From Lewinellaceae bacterium (GTDB taxonomy: Bacteria; Bacteroidota; Bacteroidia; Chitinophagales; Saprospiraceae): a stretch of DNA of 64,000 nt. Below, piece after piece: positions 36,256-45,574 of the stretch. Position 1 is the first letter of the stretch, and the number at the start of each line of letters is the position of its first letter. The notes below the pieces were generated by a model that saw nothing but the letters and a program-made list of their open reading frames with translations, searched no databases and was not told where the DNA came from. The stretch lies in NCBI GenBank assembly GCA_020636405.1, contig JACJXW010000011.1, positions 1-64,000 on the forward strand, given 5' to 3'. The translations under genes and the position numbers were made by a program.

Positions 36256-36312
36256 TGGTGCGGCAGCTTTTCGCGTTGTTGCGAATCCCAACCTAAAATA
36301 GTAGCTTAGAGC

Positions 36313-36365
36313 ATCATGTTTGGAGGCCAATCTTTTCGCTTGCAAACCCGGCCTCCAAACATGAT
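36313..36365. promoter_or_regulatory. 16-bp perfect inverted repeat upstream of deoC
   Basis: ATCATGTTTGGAGGCC (36313-36328) pairs exactly with 36350-36365 across a 21-nt loop. It lies 25 bp before the deoC start. It may be a terminator for the ATPase gene, a cis-regulatory hairpin or a small palindromic repeat. Confidence 0.55.
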
Positions 36366-36390
36366 CTTAGCCAAAGACAACCATCGACAG

Positions 36391-37377
36391 ATGAAAAACA
36401 ACGTCAAACCTAAAGAATTAACCGAGGCCCCCGCCCGCGTCCCCATTCTCCCCCTCGACCTGGACGCCATCAAGGGCATCCGCGTCAACCGCTCGGCGGT
36501 GGAGCGCCGGGCGGCTACCCTCGGCACACGCCGCACGGTCAAAAAGGAATGGCAGGCCGCCTGGCTGCTGCGCGCCATCTCCTGTATCGACCTGACCACC
36601 CTGGCCGGTGACGACACCCCCGGCAACGTCGTCCGCCTTTGTGCCAAGGCGCGGCAGCCGGTGCGGCAAGACCTGATGGAAAGCCTCGGAGTAGGGGAAC
36701 TGAAACTTCACACCGGCGCCGTCTGCGTTTACCACAACCTGATCGAAACGGCGGTGGACGCGCTGAAGGGGACAGACATCCCCGTCGCCGCCGTCTCCAC
36801 CGGCTTCCCCGCGGGGCAGATCTCTATGAAGCAAAAGCTGAGCGAGATCCGCGAATCTGTAAGATCGGGGGCAAAAGAGATCGACATCGTCATCAGCCGC
36901 GCACACGTGCTCACCGGCAAGTGGGAAAAACTCTACGAGGAAATGGCCGCCTTCCGCGAAGCCTGCGGCCCTGCTCATGTGAAGGCCATCCTCGCTACCG
37001 GCGAACTCGCCACCCTGACGAATGTGGCCAAAGCCAGCCACATATGTATGATGGCGGGGGCGGACTTTATCAAGACCAGCACCGGCAAGGAGAGCGTGAA
37101 CGCCACCCTGCCGGTCAGCCTCGTCATGGTGCGCGCCATCCGGGAATACTACGAACGCACGGGCTTTAAGGTGGGCTTCAAGCCCGCCGGGGGCATCCGC
37201 AGCGCCAAGCAGTCCCTGGAGTGGCTCATCCTCATGAAGGAAGAACTGGGCAACGACTGGCTCCGGCCCGAGCTGTTCCGCTTCGGCGCCAGCAGCCTGC
37301 TGACCGACATCGAACGCCAACTGGAGCACTATGCGACGGGAAGGTACTCGGCGGCTTACCGCCACCCGATGAGTTGA
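36391..37377 (+). CDS. deoC: Deoxyribose-phosphate aldolase
   Basis: DeoC splits 2-deoxyribose 5-phosphate into glyceraldehyde 3-phosphate and acetaldehyde during deoxynucleoside breakdown. The 328-residue protein has a class I aldolase barrel: IDLTTLAGDDTPGNV (about 71-85), the Asp in AKEIDIVISRAHVLTGKW, VKAILATGEL, the Schiff-base lysine in ADFIKTSTGK, and the phosphate site VGFKPAGGIR. ATG 36391 is chosen because the longer frame would run through the upstream hairpin. The next gene is an aldehyde dehydrogenase, which could oxidise the acetaldehyde. Confidence 0.94.
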   Translation: MKNNVKPKELTEAPARVPILPLDLDAIKGIRVNRSAVERRAATLGTRRTVKKEWQAAWLLRAISCIDLTTLAGDDTPGNVVRLCAKARQPVRQDLMESLGVGELKLHTGAVCVYHNLIETAVDALKGTDIPVAAVSTGFPAGQISMKQKLSEIRESVRSGAKEIDIVISRAHVLTGKWEKLYEEMAAFREACGPAHVKAILATGELATLTNVAKASHICMMAGADFIKTSTGKESVNATLPVSLVMVRAIREYYERTGFKVGFKPAGGIRSAKQSLEWLILMKEELGNDWLRPELFRFGASSLLTDIERQLEHYATGRYSAAYRHPMS

Positions 37378-37535
37378 GGGTGTTGAGGTGTTTAGGTGTT
37401 TAGGTGTTGAGGTGTTGAGGTGTTATGGCCAGTCCACCACAATACCACAATACCACAATACCGCAATACCGAAAAACCACAATACCGAAAAACCACAATA
37501 CCGAAAAACCACAATACCGCAATACCGAAAAACCA
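37377..37535 (+). repeat. Simple repeats between deoC and the aldehyde dehydrogenase
   Basis: First come about six TT(G/T)AGGTGT units (37377-37425), then about nine ACAATACC or GAAAAACC units (37437-37535). Similar AATACCACAATACC runs occur at 13060-13100 and AAAACC runs at 51215-51235, so this is a dispersed intergenic simple repeat of the genome. The open frame that runs through them is not coding. Confidence 0.7.
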
Positions 37536-37596
37536 CGCAGCAGATCCGCGAGATCCGCCTGACCCGCGAAGATCCGCGTTCCATAAAAAACAAACC

Positions 37597-39987
37597 ATGA
37601 AGATCCGGAAAATATACGATACTATGGAATACGGGCCCGCCCCCGAGAGCCGCGCCGCCGCCGATGAGTGGCTGAAAGCCCGCAACAATGAATTCCAGCT
37701 GTTCGTCAACGGCCAGTGGGAAAGCCCGAAATCCAAAAAATACTTCGAGAGCTTCAACCCCGCCAATAAGGAATTCCTGGCCAGGATCGCCGAGGCCGGC
37801 AAAAAGGATGTCGACCGCGCCGTTTCCGCCGCCCGCAAAGCCCTGCCCGCCTGGGCGGCCCTGAGCGGCCACGCCCGCGCGCGCTACCTCTACGCTCTGG
37901 CGCGTCAGGTGCAGAAACACAGCCGCCTCTTTGCCGTCCTGGAATCGCTCGACAACGGCAAGCCCATCCGCGAGACGCGCGACATCGACATCCCCCTGGT
38001 GGCCCGCCACTTCTACCACCACGCCGGCTGGGCGCAGCTGCGGGATACCGAACTGCCGGACTATAAGGAAGTGGGCGTCGTCGGCCAGATCATCCCCTGG
38101 AACTTCCCCTTGCTGATGCTGGCCTGGAAGATCGCTCCGGCCCTGGCCATGGGCAATACCGTGGTGCTCAAGCCGGCGGAGTTCACTTCCCTGACGGCCC
38201 TGCTGTTCGCCGAAATATGCCAGAATGTAGGCCTGCCCGCCGGCGTGGTCAACATCATCACCGGCGCGGGGGAGACCGGAGCCGCCATGGCCCAACACAA
38301 AGGCATCGACAAGATCGCCTTTACCGGTTCTACTGAAGTGGGGCGCATCATCCGCAAGGCCACCGCCGGCTCGGGCAAGAAGCTTTCGCTGGAGCTGGGC
38401 GGCAAGTCGCCCTTCATCGTCTTTGAAGACTCCGACCTCGACAGCGTGGTGGAAGGGGTGGTCGACGCCATCTGGTTCAACCAGGGGCAGGTCTGCTGTG
38501 CCGGCTCCCGCCTGCTGGTGCAGGAAAGCGTGGCGAAGAAGCTATACAAAAAGATCCGCACCCGCATGGAAAAGCTGCGGGTAGGCAACCCCCTGGACAA
38601 AGGCATCGACATCGGCGCCATCGTGGCTCCGGTGCAGCTCAAGACCATTGAAGAACTGGTACAGAAGGGCGTCGATCAGGGCGCCAGCCTCTGGCAGCCC
38701 TCCTGGGCCTGCCCGACGGAAGGTTATTTCTACCCGCCCACCTTGTTCACAGAGGTGTCTCCCGCTCACGTCATCGCGCAGGAAGAGATCTTCGGGCCGG
38801 TACTGGTGGCCATGACCTTCCGCACCCCGGCCGAAGCTGTAGCGCTGGCCAATAATACCCGCTATGGCCTGGCCGCCAGCATCTGGACGGAGAACATCAA
38901 CCTGGCGCTGGATATAGCCCCCAAAGTAAAGGCCGGTACGGTCTGGATCAATTGCACCAATGTGTTCGACGCCGCTTCTGGCTTCGGCGGATACCGCGAG
39001 TCGGGGTTCGGCCGGGAGGGAGGCAAGGAGGGCTTATACGAGTACGTGAAGCTCAAAGTGGAAGAAGGCTTCCAGAATAAACCCGTACGGCTGGGTAAGG
39101 CCAGGGTGAAGGCGGAGGAAAACGGCTTGCCGGCGCTTCCTTCCATCGACCGTACGCCCAAAATGTACATCGGCGGCAAACAGGCCCGGCCCGACGGCGG
39201 CTACAGTACTGCCGTCAAAGGCGCCAACGGCCACATTCTCGGCGAGGTGGGCGAAGGCAACCGCAAGGATATTCGCAATGCCGTAGAGGCTGCTCACGCC
39301 GCCCGCAGCTGGGCGGGTACCACCGGCCATGCCAAAGCACAGGTCCTGTATTTCATCGCCGAGAACCTGGCTGCCCGCGGCCAGGAGTTTGTACACCGCA
39401 TCATCCAAATGACGGGCTGCTCGCCGGAGGACGCCCAAAAAGAGGTGGATGCCTCCATCGAGCGCATCTTCTACTATGCCGCGGTGGCCGATAAATACGA
39501 CGGCGCCGTGCACCATACCGTTTCCCGCAATGTTACCCTGGCCATGCCCGAGCCCATCGGCGTAATAGCCGTCATCTGTCCGGACGAATCCCCCCTGCTG
39601 GGCTTTATCTCCACCGTCATTCCCGCCATTGCCATGGGCAACCGGGTGGTGGCCGTCCCCTCGGCCTCCTTCCCTCTGTCCGCCACCGATTTCTACCAGG
39701 TGCTGGACACCTCCGATGTGCCGGGCGGCGTGCTCAACATCGTCACCGGCGATCAGGACGACCTGGCCAAGGTGCTCGCCAACCACGACGATGTGGACGG
39801 TATCTGGTACTTCGGCAGCCAGGCCGGCAGCCAGATGGTGGAACACGACTCAGCGGAGAACATGAAGCGCACCTGGGTGAGCCACGGCAAATACCGGGAC
39901 TGGGCCAATCCGGCCCATGGGGTGGGGGAGGTGTTCCTGCGGATGGCCACGCAGGTGAAGAATATCTGGGTGCCGTATGGGGAGTAG
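37597..39987 (+). CDS. Double-domain aldehyde dehydrogenase
   Basis: About 796 residues with two aldehyde dehydrogenase modules in tandem. The first (about 30-500) is complete: NPANKEFLARIAEAGKKDVDRAV, the NAD-binding IIPWNFPLLMLAWKIAPALAMGNTVVLKPAE, the catalytic Glu in LSLELGGKSPF and Cys in NQGQVCCAGSRL. The second (about 525-796) retains PDESPLLGFISTVIPAIAMGNRVVAVPS but is shortened and lacks the Cys loop, so it is probably structural. This layout next to deoC is common in Bacteroidota and suggests acetaldehyde removal. The start ATG 37597 lies after the simple repeats. Confidence 0.92.
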   Translation: MKIRKIYDTMEYGPAPESRAAADEWLKARNNEFQLFVNGQWESPKSKKYFESFNPANKEFLARIAEAGKKDVDRAVSAARKALPAWAALSGHARARYLYALARQVQKHSRLFAVLESLDNGKPIRETRDIDIPLVARHFYHHAGWAQLRDTELPDYKEVGVVGQIIPWNFPLLMLAWKIAPALAMGNTVVLKPAEFTSLTALLFAEICQNVGLPAGVVNIITGAGETGAAMAQHKGIDKIAFTGSTEVGRIIRKATAGSGKKLSLELGGKSPFIVFEDSDLDSVVEGVVDAIWFNQGQVCCAGSRLLVQESVAKKLYKKIRTRMEKLRVGNPLDKGIDIGAIVAPVQLKTIEELVQKGVDQGASLWQPSWACPTEGYFYPPTLFTEVSPAHVIAQEEIFGPVLVAMTFRTPAEAVALANNTRYGLAASIWTENINLALDIAPKVKAGTVWINCTNVFDAASGFGGYRESGFGREGGKEGLYEYVKLKVEEGFQNKPVRLGKARVKAEENGLPALPSIDRTPKMYIGGKQARPDGGYSTAVKGANGHILGEVGEGNRKDIRNAVEAAHAARSWAGTTGHAKAQVLYFIAENLAARGQEFVHRIIQMTGCSPEDAQKEVDASIERIFYYAAVADKYDGAVHHTVSRNVTLAMPEPIGVIAVICPDESPLLGFISTVIPAIAMGNRVVAVPSASFPLSATDFYQVLDTSDVPGGVLNIVTGDQDDLAKVLANHDDVDGIWYFGSQAGSQMVEHDSAENMKRTWVSHGKYRDWANPAHGVGEVFLRMATQVKNIWVPYGE

Positions 39988-40065
39988 GTGAGAAGTCGGA
40001 AGTGGGAAGAATTGATGGTGTTTATATGCCAGCGTGAAAACCGCGTCACACGCTAAAACAATGAA

Positions 40066-40938
40066 ATGGATACATTAAACAAGATTATAGAATTCGAACT
40101 CCTGAGTATAGGCGATTTTAAACTAAAAGTCTATACCCTGATCGCTATTGTATTCATTCTTTTAATCACAAAATTAGTATTACAGCTTATTAAGAAAGCG
40201 CTGTTTCGCAGGCAAAAACGGAATAAACTCGACACGGGAAATGCTTATGCCCTCTACCAGATCATTAAATATATAGTTTGGGTAATTGCCATTGGGTTTC
40301 TGTTGGAAGCTATCGGGATTAAAGTCACCGTTTTAATAGCGGGGTCGGCCGCTTTGCTGGTTGGCGTCGGATTGGGGCTGCAGCAAACCTTTAACGATGT
40401 CATATCCGGTATAATCCTGCTTTCGGAAAAGTCGATAAAAATAGATGACGTCCTGGAAATAGATGGCATTATTGTGAAGATACAAAGCATCGGATTGCGG
40501 ACATCCAAAGGCTTGAATACAGATGACATTTCCATTATCATTCCCAATTCATTGATCACCACCAATAAGGTGATCAACTGGAGCCACCAGTCAAAGCAGG
40601 CGCGTTTCCGGATCGATGTTGGCGTTGCTTATGGCAGTGATGTAGACCTGGTCATAAAAATTCTGGAAGAAAGTGCTTTTGACCATCCCGATATTTACGA
40701 CCGGGAATTGATCGAGGCCCGGTTGATGAATTTTGGAAGTTCATCATTAGATTTTCAGGTTTTGTTTTTCAGCACCAACATTTTCAGAATAGGGAAAGTG
40801 AAAAGTGATATTCGCAGGATCATTTATAAAAAACTTGCGGAAAATAATATTACTATACCATTCCCTCAAATAGATTTGCATATCAAATCGAATACTGCGG
40901 GAAAGCAGGAAACAGAAAATAGTAACTCTGTGTCATGA
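40066..40938 (+). CDS. Small-conductance mechanosensitive channel, MscS family
   Basis: A 290-residue inner membrane channel that opens on osmotic downshock. Two or three membrane spans occur in residues 15-110. The pore helix AGSAALLVGVGLGLQQTFNDVISGIILLSEKSIKIDDVLEIDG (about 91-134) is the MscS core with its glycine/alanine packing. A beta domain (IVKIQSIGLRTSKGLNTDDISIIIPNS) and the alpha/beta C-terminal cage follow. It is AT-richer than its flanks. It stands alone. Confidence 0.93.
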   Translation: MDTLNKIIEFELLSIGDFKLKVYTLIAIVFILLITKLVLQLIKKALFRRQKRNKLDTGNAYALYQIIKYIVWVIAIGFLLEAIGIKVTVLIAGSAALLVGVGLGLQQTFNDVISGIILLSEKSIKIDDVLEIDGIIVKIQSIGLRTSKGLNTDDISIIIPNSLITTNKVINWSHQSKQARFRIDVGVAYGSDVDLVIKILEESAFDHPDIYDRELIEARLMNFGSSSLDFQVLFFSTNIFRIGKVKSDIRRIIYKKLAENNITIPFPQIDLHIKSNTAGKQETENSNSVS

Positions 40939-41058
40939 GCGGGCCCTGGATAGGAGCTTATGCCAAATTTGAAGTGCGAAGCCGGGAGCCACGGCAAATA
41001 TTAATTGTCACAGCAGTAAATATTACCGGCAATGGGAAATAAATGACAGCGAATTCAA

Positions 41059-42855
41059 ATGACAGTAACTCCTGATAAATCCATTGCCGTACTCCCCTTT
41101 GTGAATATGAGCGCCGACCCGGAGAACGAGTACTTCAGCGACGGCATCACCGAGGAGATCATCAATGCGCTCACCCGGGTGCAGGGGCTGAAAGTCACGT
41201 CCCGGACTTCTTCCTTCGCTTTTAAGAACCGGAATGTCGACGTGCGGGCCATTGGCCGGCAGCTCGGCGTCGCTACGGTGCTGGAAGGGAGCGTCCGAAA
41301 AGCGAAGAACAACATCCGCATCACCGCGCAGTTGATACAGGCCAGCGACGGCTTTCACCTATGGTCCAAAAACTTCGACCGGGAGTTGGAAGACATCTTT
41401 GCCGTGCAGGATGAGATCAGCCTCCTGATCGCGGATCAGATCCGGGAAAATTTCGGACACCTCGAGATCCGGGAACACCTCATTGAGGCGCCGACCCAAA
41501 ATGTCGAGGCCTACAACCTCTACCTGAAAGGCCGCTATCATCACCTGAAATGGGATTCCGAAGGCATCGAGAAGGGGATCCAATATTATGAGCAGAGCAT
41601 AGCGCAGGACCCCACTTTTGCCCTTCCGTATTTCGGGATCGGCTATAGTTACGCCATGCGCGCCTCCTGGCGGGGCGACGAAGCCTATATGCAAAAGGCA
41701 GAAGACTACCTGAAGAAAGGCTTCCGGATCGATGATCAGTCCTATCTGGGATGGTTCGCCCGGGCGACGCTCAACTTCTGGGCAAAGTGGGATTTCAAAA
41801 GCGGACGCCGGTTTTACAACAAAGCTATGGCGCTCAATCCCTCCTTTACCGAGGCGGAGGAGGGCCTGGCGGAACTTTACACTGCCGTCGGCGATTTCGA
41901 GAAGGCCATGGCCCATACCCGCAATATCCTTACCCTCAACCCCCTCTCTCCCAATCATTATTATACCAAAGGCGTCATTCACTACCTCTCGCGGGATTAC
42001 CCCAAGGCATTGGAAAGCATGGAGGCGGCATTGAAGGTGGATCCGAATTTCGGTTTTGCCATTGAGATGAGCCTTGCCTGCTACATCCTGCTGAAGGACT
42101 ACGAAAAGCTGGATGGTTTTTTACGCGAGCATCCGCAGGCGGAGCGGCCGGAGGAATGCCGGGCCCTGTACAAACTGATGTACCCGGATGAAGCTATCGG
42201 CATCGGCCTGAGCGCCATCCCTTCCCGGGTGCATAAGGGCGCTGATTCCACCCTTTTTCCCTGGCATTTGTTCCTGCAGGTTTACCTCGGCCATCACGAA
42301 CTGGCGCTCGACATCCTGGAAGAAGGGGTGAGAAGGCGGATGGGGCCCATGATCAACTTCAGTAATATTCCTTTCCTGCAGCCCCTGCACCCCTACGAGC
42401 GGTTCCGGCGCCTTGTTGATTCCACATTCTCCCCCGCTGCGTTGCCGGATGGGGCCGCGGAAGCCCCCATGGATGCCGATTCCTCCGGCAGGCCCTTGCT
42501 GAGTGAGCAGGAAGTGCAGCAATTCCTGGCCGCCCTTTCGGGCCTGCTGGACGAGGAACAACTCTTCCTGGACTCCAACCTCAGCCTGAAAACGCTGGCG
42601 GTGCAACTGGGCCTCCACCCCAACAAGCTCTCCTGGCTGCTCAACGAACACATCGGCAAAAATTTCAATGAGTTTATCAACTCCTACCGCCTGGAGGTTT
42701 TTAAGGCCAAGGCGGTCGACCCAGCCAACAGCCACCTCACCCTGCTGGCCCTGGCCTACGAAAGCGGGTTCAACTCCAAGACCGTTTTCAACGACTTCTT
42801 CAAAAAGAAAGTGGGCGCCACTCCACGAGCCTGGGTGAGGGCGAATAAAGGTTAA
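41059..42855 (+). CDS. TPR-containing AraC-family transcription regulator
   Basis: A 598-residue regulator. The N-terminus SIAVLPFVNMSADPENEYFSDGITEEIINALTRV (8-41) is the TolB-like domain found in CadC-type signalling proteins. Several TPR units follow in about 150-370 (for example AEEGLAELYTAVGDFEKAMAHTR). The C-terminus (about 495-598) is an AraC DNA-binding domain with FINSYRLEVFKAKAVDPANSHLTLLALAYESGFNSKTVFNDFFKKKVGATPRAW. No membrane span is seen. It lies 100 bp before a TonB-dependent receptor on the same strand, so it probably controls that gene. Confidence 0.88.
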   Translation: MTVTPDKSIAVLPFVNMSADPENEYFSDGITEEIINALTRVQGLKVTSRTSSFAFKNRNVDVRAIGRQLGVATVLEGSVRKAKNNIRITAQLIQASDGFHLWSKNFDRELEDIFAVQDEISLLIADQIRENFGHLEIREHLIEAPTQNVEAYNLYLKGRYHHLKWDSEGIEKGIQYYEQSIAQDPTFALPYFGIGYSYAMRASWRGDEAYMQKAEDYLKKGFRIDDQSYLGWFARATLNFWAKWDFKSGRRFYNKAMALNPSFTEAEEGLAELYTAVGDFEKAMAHTRNILTLNPLSPNHYYTKGVIHYLSRDYPKALESMEAALKVDPNFGFAIEMSLACYILLKDYEKLDGFLREHPQAERPEECRALYKLMYPDEAIGIGLSAIPSRVHKGADSTLFPWHLFLQVYLGHHELALDILEEGVRRRMGPMINFSNIPFLQPLHPYERFRRLVDSTFSPAALPDGAAEAPMDADSSGRPLLSEQEVQQFLAALSGLLDEEQLFLDSNLSLKTLAVQLGLHPNKLSWLLNEHIGKNFNEFINSYRLEVFKAKAVDPANSHLTLLALAYESGFNSKTVFNDFFKKKVGATPRAWVRANKG

Positions 42856-42955
42856 ACGTACGGGATCTCACCAAAACGTCCGCAATTACATTCGCGGACG
42901 ATAGGCGCGTATAACACCCCCACCTTTGTGGTAACAAAATCAAAAAACGTTACCA

Positions 42956-45451
42956 ATGGGATCTTTTGCTTTCGAATCATCAACGGGCGCCGGCGCCCGG
43001 AACATCCAACCGGCCAAACCGGCCGGGCACCTTAAGGCCATTCTCTGCCTGATATGGCTACCGGTATTGCTGTGCCTGGCTCAACCGCTGGGGGCTCAGC
43101 CTTCCGGGGCGCCCGCCCCCACCCAGACGGTGCGCGGCGCCGTCCTCGACGCCGACAGTAAAGCGCCGCTGACGGGCGTCAATGTCATCATACAGGACAG
43201 TGAGCCGCTGATCGGCGCCGTCACCGGGCCGGACGGGGAGTTCAGGTTGCTGAATGTCCCCGTAGGACGGATCGGGCTGAACCTTTCTTACCTGGGTTAC
43301 CAGCCCCGTTCCATTCCCAATGTGGTGGTCAACGCCGGCAAGGAGACGGTGCTCCGCCTGGAACTGGCCGAAGCGGCAACCGATCTGGGCGAGGTCGTGG
43401 TCACCGCCTCCCAAAGCCGGGGCGAGCCCCTCCATGAGATGGCCCTGATCAGCGCCCGTTCCATTTCCATGGAGGAGATGAACCGCCTGGCGGCCAGCTT
43501 CAACGACCCGGCGCTGATCACGTCCAACTTCGCAGGTGTAGCCACCTCCGGCGACGGCGGCAACGACATCATCGTGCGCGGCAACTCCCCCAAATACCTG
43601 CAATGGCGGTTGGAGGGCGTGCCCATCACCAACCCCAACCACTTCGCCGACCAGAATGCCGTGCTGGGCGCCACCAGCGCCCTGAACGCCAACCTGCTGG
43701 CCACTTCCGACTTCTACACCGGCGCCTTTCCTGCCGAGTTCGGCAATGCGCTTTCCGGCGTGTACGACATCCGGCTGCGCAACGGCAACAACGAGAAGTT
43801 CGAAGGCATTGCCGGTATCGGCCTGCTGGGCACCGAACTGACGCTGGAAGGCCCGCTGAAGCAAGGCTATGGCGGATCCTTCCTGGCCAACTACCGGTAC
43901 TCTACGGCCTCCATCCTCAACAGCCTGGGGCTATTGGATGTGAAAGGAGAGCCTGCCTTTCAGGATGCCGCCTTCAAATTGTACCTGCCAACCGAAAAAT
44001 ACGGCGTTTTCTCCGCTTTCGGACTGGGCGGCCACAGTACCTTTACCTTCGACAACGTAACGCTCGAAGACTGGAACACGCCCGGCGATGACATTATGAG
44101 CGGAGAGGTCTTCGAAGCTTACGACAAGGCCACCTGGCTGTTCAATACCGGCATCAACCACAGTATCCAACTGGACGGGCAGAGTTATCTGAAATCCTCC
44201 GTTTCCTATTCCGCCGAAGGTATTGACGACGATGTCCGGCAAAGAACCGATTCGCTGGGCGTGGGCACGCCGAGCTTCGTCAGTGCATTGCGCAAAACGG
44301 CTTACCGGGCCAGCACCAGCTACCACCGAAAGTTCAACGCCCGGAATACCGTTCAGGCCGGAGCGGTGTATACCCTGTTCGGCCAGCGGGCGAACCAGGC
44401 GCGGAGGAGGAGTGCTGCCGACGCCGGCCTGCAAACCGCGCTGGACTTCGACGAACACCTCGGCAACCTCCGCACCTTCGCGAGCTGGAAACACCGCTGG
44501 AACGACGCCCTGACGATGGTGGCCGGCCTGCACAACCACAATATCTTCTTCAACGGCGAGCACACTGTAGAGCCCCGCCTGTCTGCCCGCTGGCAAATGA
44601 CGCGGAAGGGGGCGCTCAGCTTCGGCTACGGCATGCACAGCAGCATGGAAAGCGTACACCATTACTTCGCCACAGTGGAGCAACCCGACGGCAGTATTGC
44701 CCGGCCCAACCTGGAGCTGGGCCTGTTGAAAGCCCATCACTTCGTACTGGGTTATGACTACCGGATCACCCCCAAACTGCTGGCCAGGGTGGAGGCGTAC
44801 TATCAGCGCCTCTACAACCTTCCGGTGGAGAACGATCCCAACAGCTACTTCTCCACCATCAACGAAGGAGCGGAGCTCGATTACGTAGCCCTGGTGAATG
44901 AAGGCACGGGCCGCAATTACGGACTGGAGCTGGCCCTGCAGCGCTTCTTTGCCGATGGCTATTACTTCCTGTTCAATACCTCGATCTATCAATCCAATTA
45001 TAAAACCCTGGACGGTGTGGAACGCAATACCCGCTTCAATGGCAATTACATCGTGAATGCGATAGCGGGTAAAGAGTTTGCCAATCTGGGAAGAAGACGG
45101 AACAAAACCCTGGGCATCAACGCCCGTTTCCTTCTGAGCGGAGGGCAAAGGATCATCCCCCTCCTTCGCGATGCTGCCGGCAACCTGGCCGTCGACCCGG
45201 CCAATGGCCGGTACTGGGACTACGGCCGGGCTTACGAAGACAGGCTGGATAACCTGTACCAGCTGACCCTTTCGGCCAGCTACAAGGTCGAGCGCCGTTC
45301 CACCACCCACGAGTTGTTCCTCAACCTGGAGAACATCACCGGCAACCAGGGCCGGCTGACGGAGTATTACGACGCCGGTGCGGAAGATGGGGTCGGCTAC
45401 ACCACCCAGTTCGGCCTGCTGCCCAACCTGATGTACCGGGTGTATTTTTAA
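42956..45451 (+). CDS. TonB-dependent outer membrane receptor with carboxypeptidase-like domain
   Basis: An 831-residue outer membrane receptor. After the signal region (about 25-50, ending PLGAQP) comes a carboxypeptidase-like regulatory domain (TVRGAVLDADSKAPLTGVNVIIQDSEPLIGAVTGPDGEFRLLNVPVG, about 59-105). The plug domain follows (GDGGNDIIVRGNSPKYLQWRLEGVPITNPNHF) and then a 22-strand barrel ending YTTQFGLLPNLMYRVYF with a terminal Phe. No SusD partner follows, so it is not a classic polysaccharide locus; the ligand is unknown. It may be regulated by the AraC protein just upstream. Confidence 0.9.
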   Translation: MGSFAFESSTGAGARNIQPAKPAGHLKAILCLIWLPVLLCLAQPLGAQPSGAPAPTQTVRGAVLDADSKAPLTGVNVIIQDSEPLIGAVTGPDGEFRLLNVPVGRIGLNLSYLGYQPRSIPNVVVNAGKETVLRLELAEAATDLGEVVVTASQSRGEPLHEMALISARSISMEEMNRLAASFNDPALITSNFAGVATSGDGGNDIIVRGNSPKYLQWRLEGVPITNPNHFADQNAVLGATSALNANLLATSDFYTGAFPAEFGNALSGVYDIRLRNGNNEKFEGIAGIGLLGTELTLEGPLKQGYGGSFLANYRYSTASILNSLGLLDVKGEPAFQDAAFKLYLPTEKYGVFSAFGLGGHSTFTFDNVTLEDWNTPGDDIMSGEVFEAYDKATWLFNTGINHSIQLDGQSYLKSSVSYSAEGIDDDVRQRTDSLGVGTPSFVSALRKTAYRASTSYHRKFNARNTVQAGAVYTLFGQRANQARRRSAADAGLQTALDFDEHLGNLRTFASWKHRWNDALTMVAGLHNHNIFFNGEHTVEPRLSARWQMTRKGALSFGYGMHSSMESVHHYFATVEQPDGSIARPNLELGLLKAHHFVLGYDYRITPKLLARVEAYYQRLYNLPVENDPNSYFSTINEGAELDYVALVNEGTGRNYGLELALQRFFADGYYFLFNTSIYQSNYKTLDGVERNTRFNGNYIVNAIAGKEFANLGRRRNKTLGINARFLLSGGQRIIPLLRDAAGNLAVDPANGRYWDYGRAYEDRLDNLYQLTLSASYKVERRSTTHELFLNLENITGNQGRLTEYYDAGAEDGVGYTTQFGLLPNLMYRVYF

Positions 45452-45574
45452 TGCTGCTGAATTCCCCATTACCATCTTTTGAATGGAGATCCCCGATAGG
45501 AGTTCCCGGTTTCCTCCCGGCCATTGCGCCGGGAGGCCGGGAATGCTTTTCATCACTAATCAAATCTGTTTATC

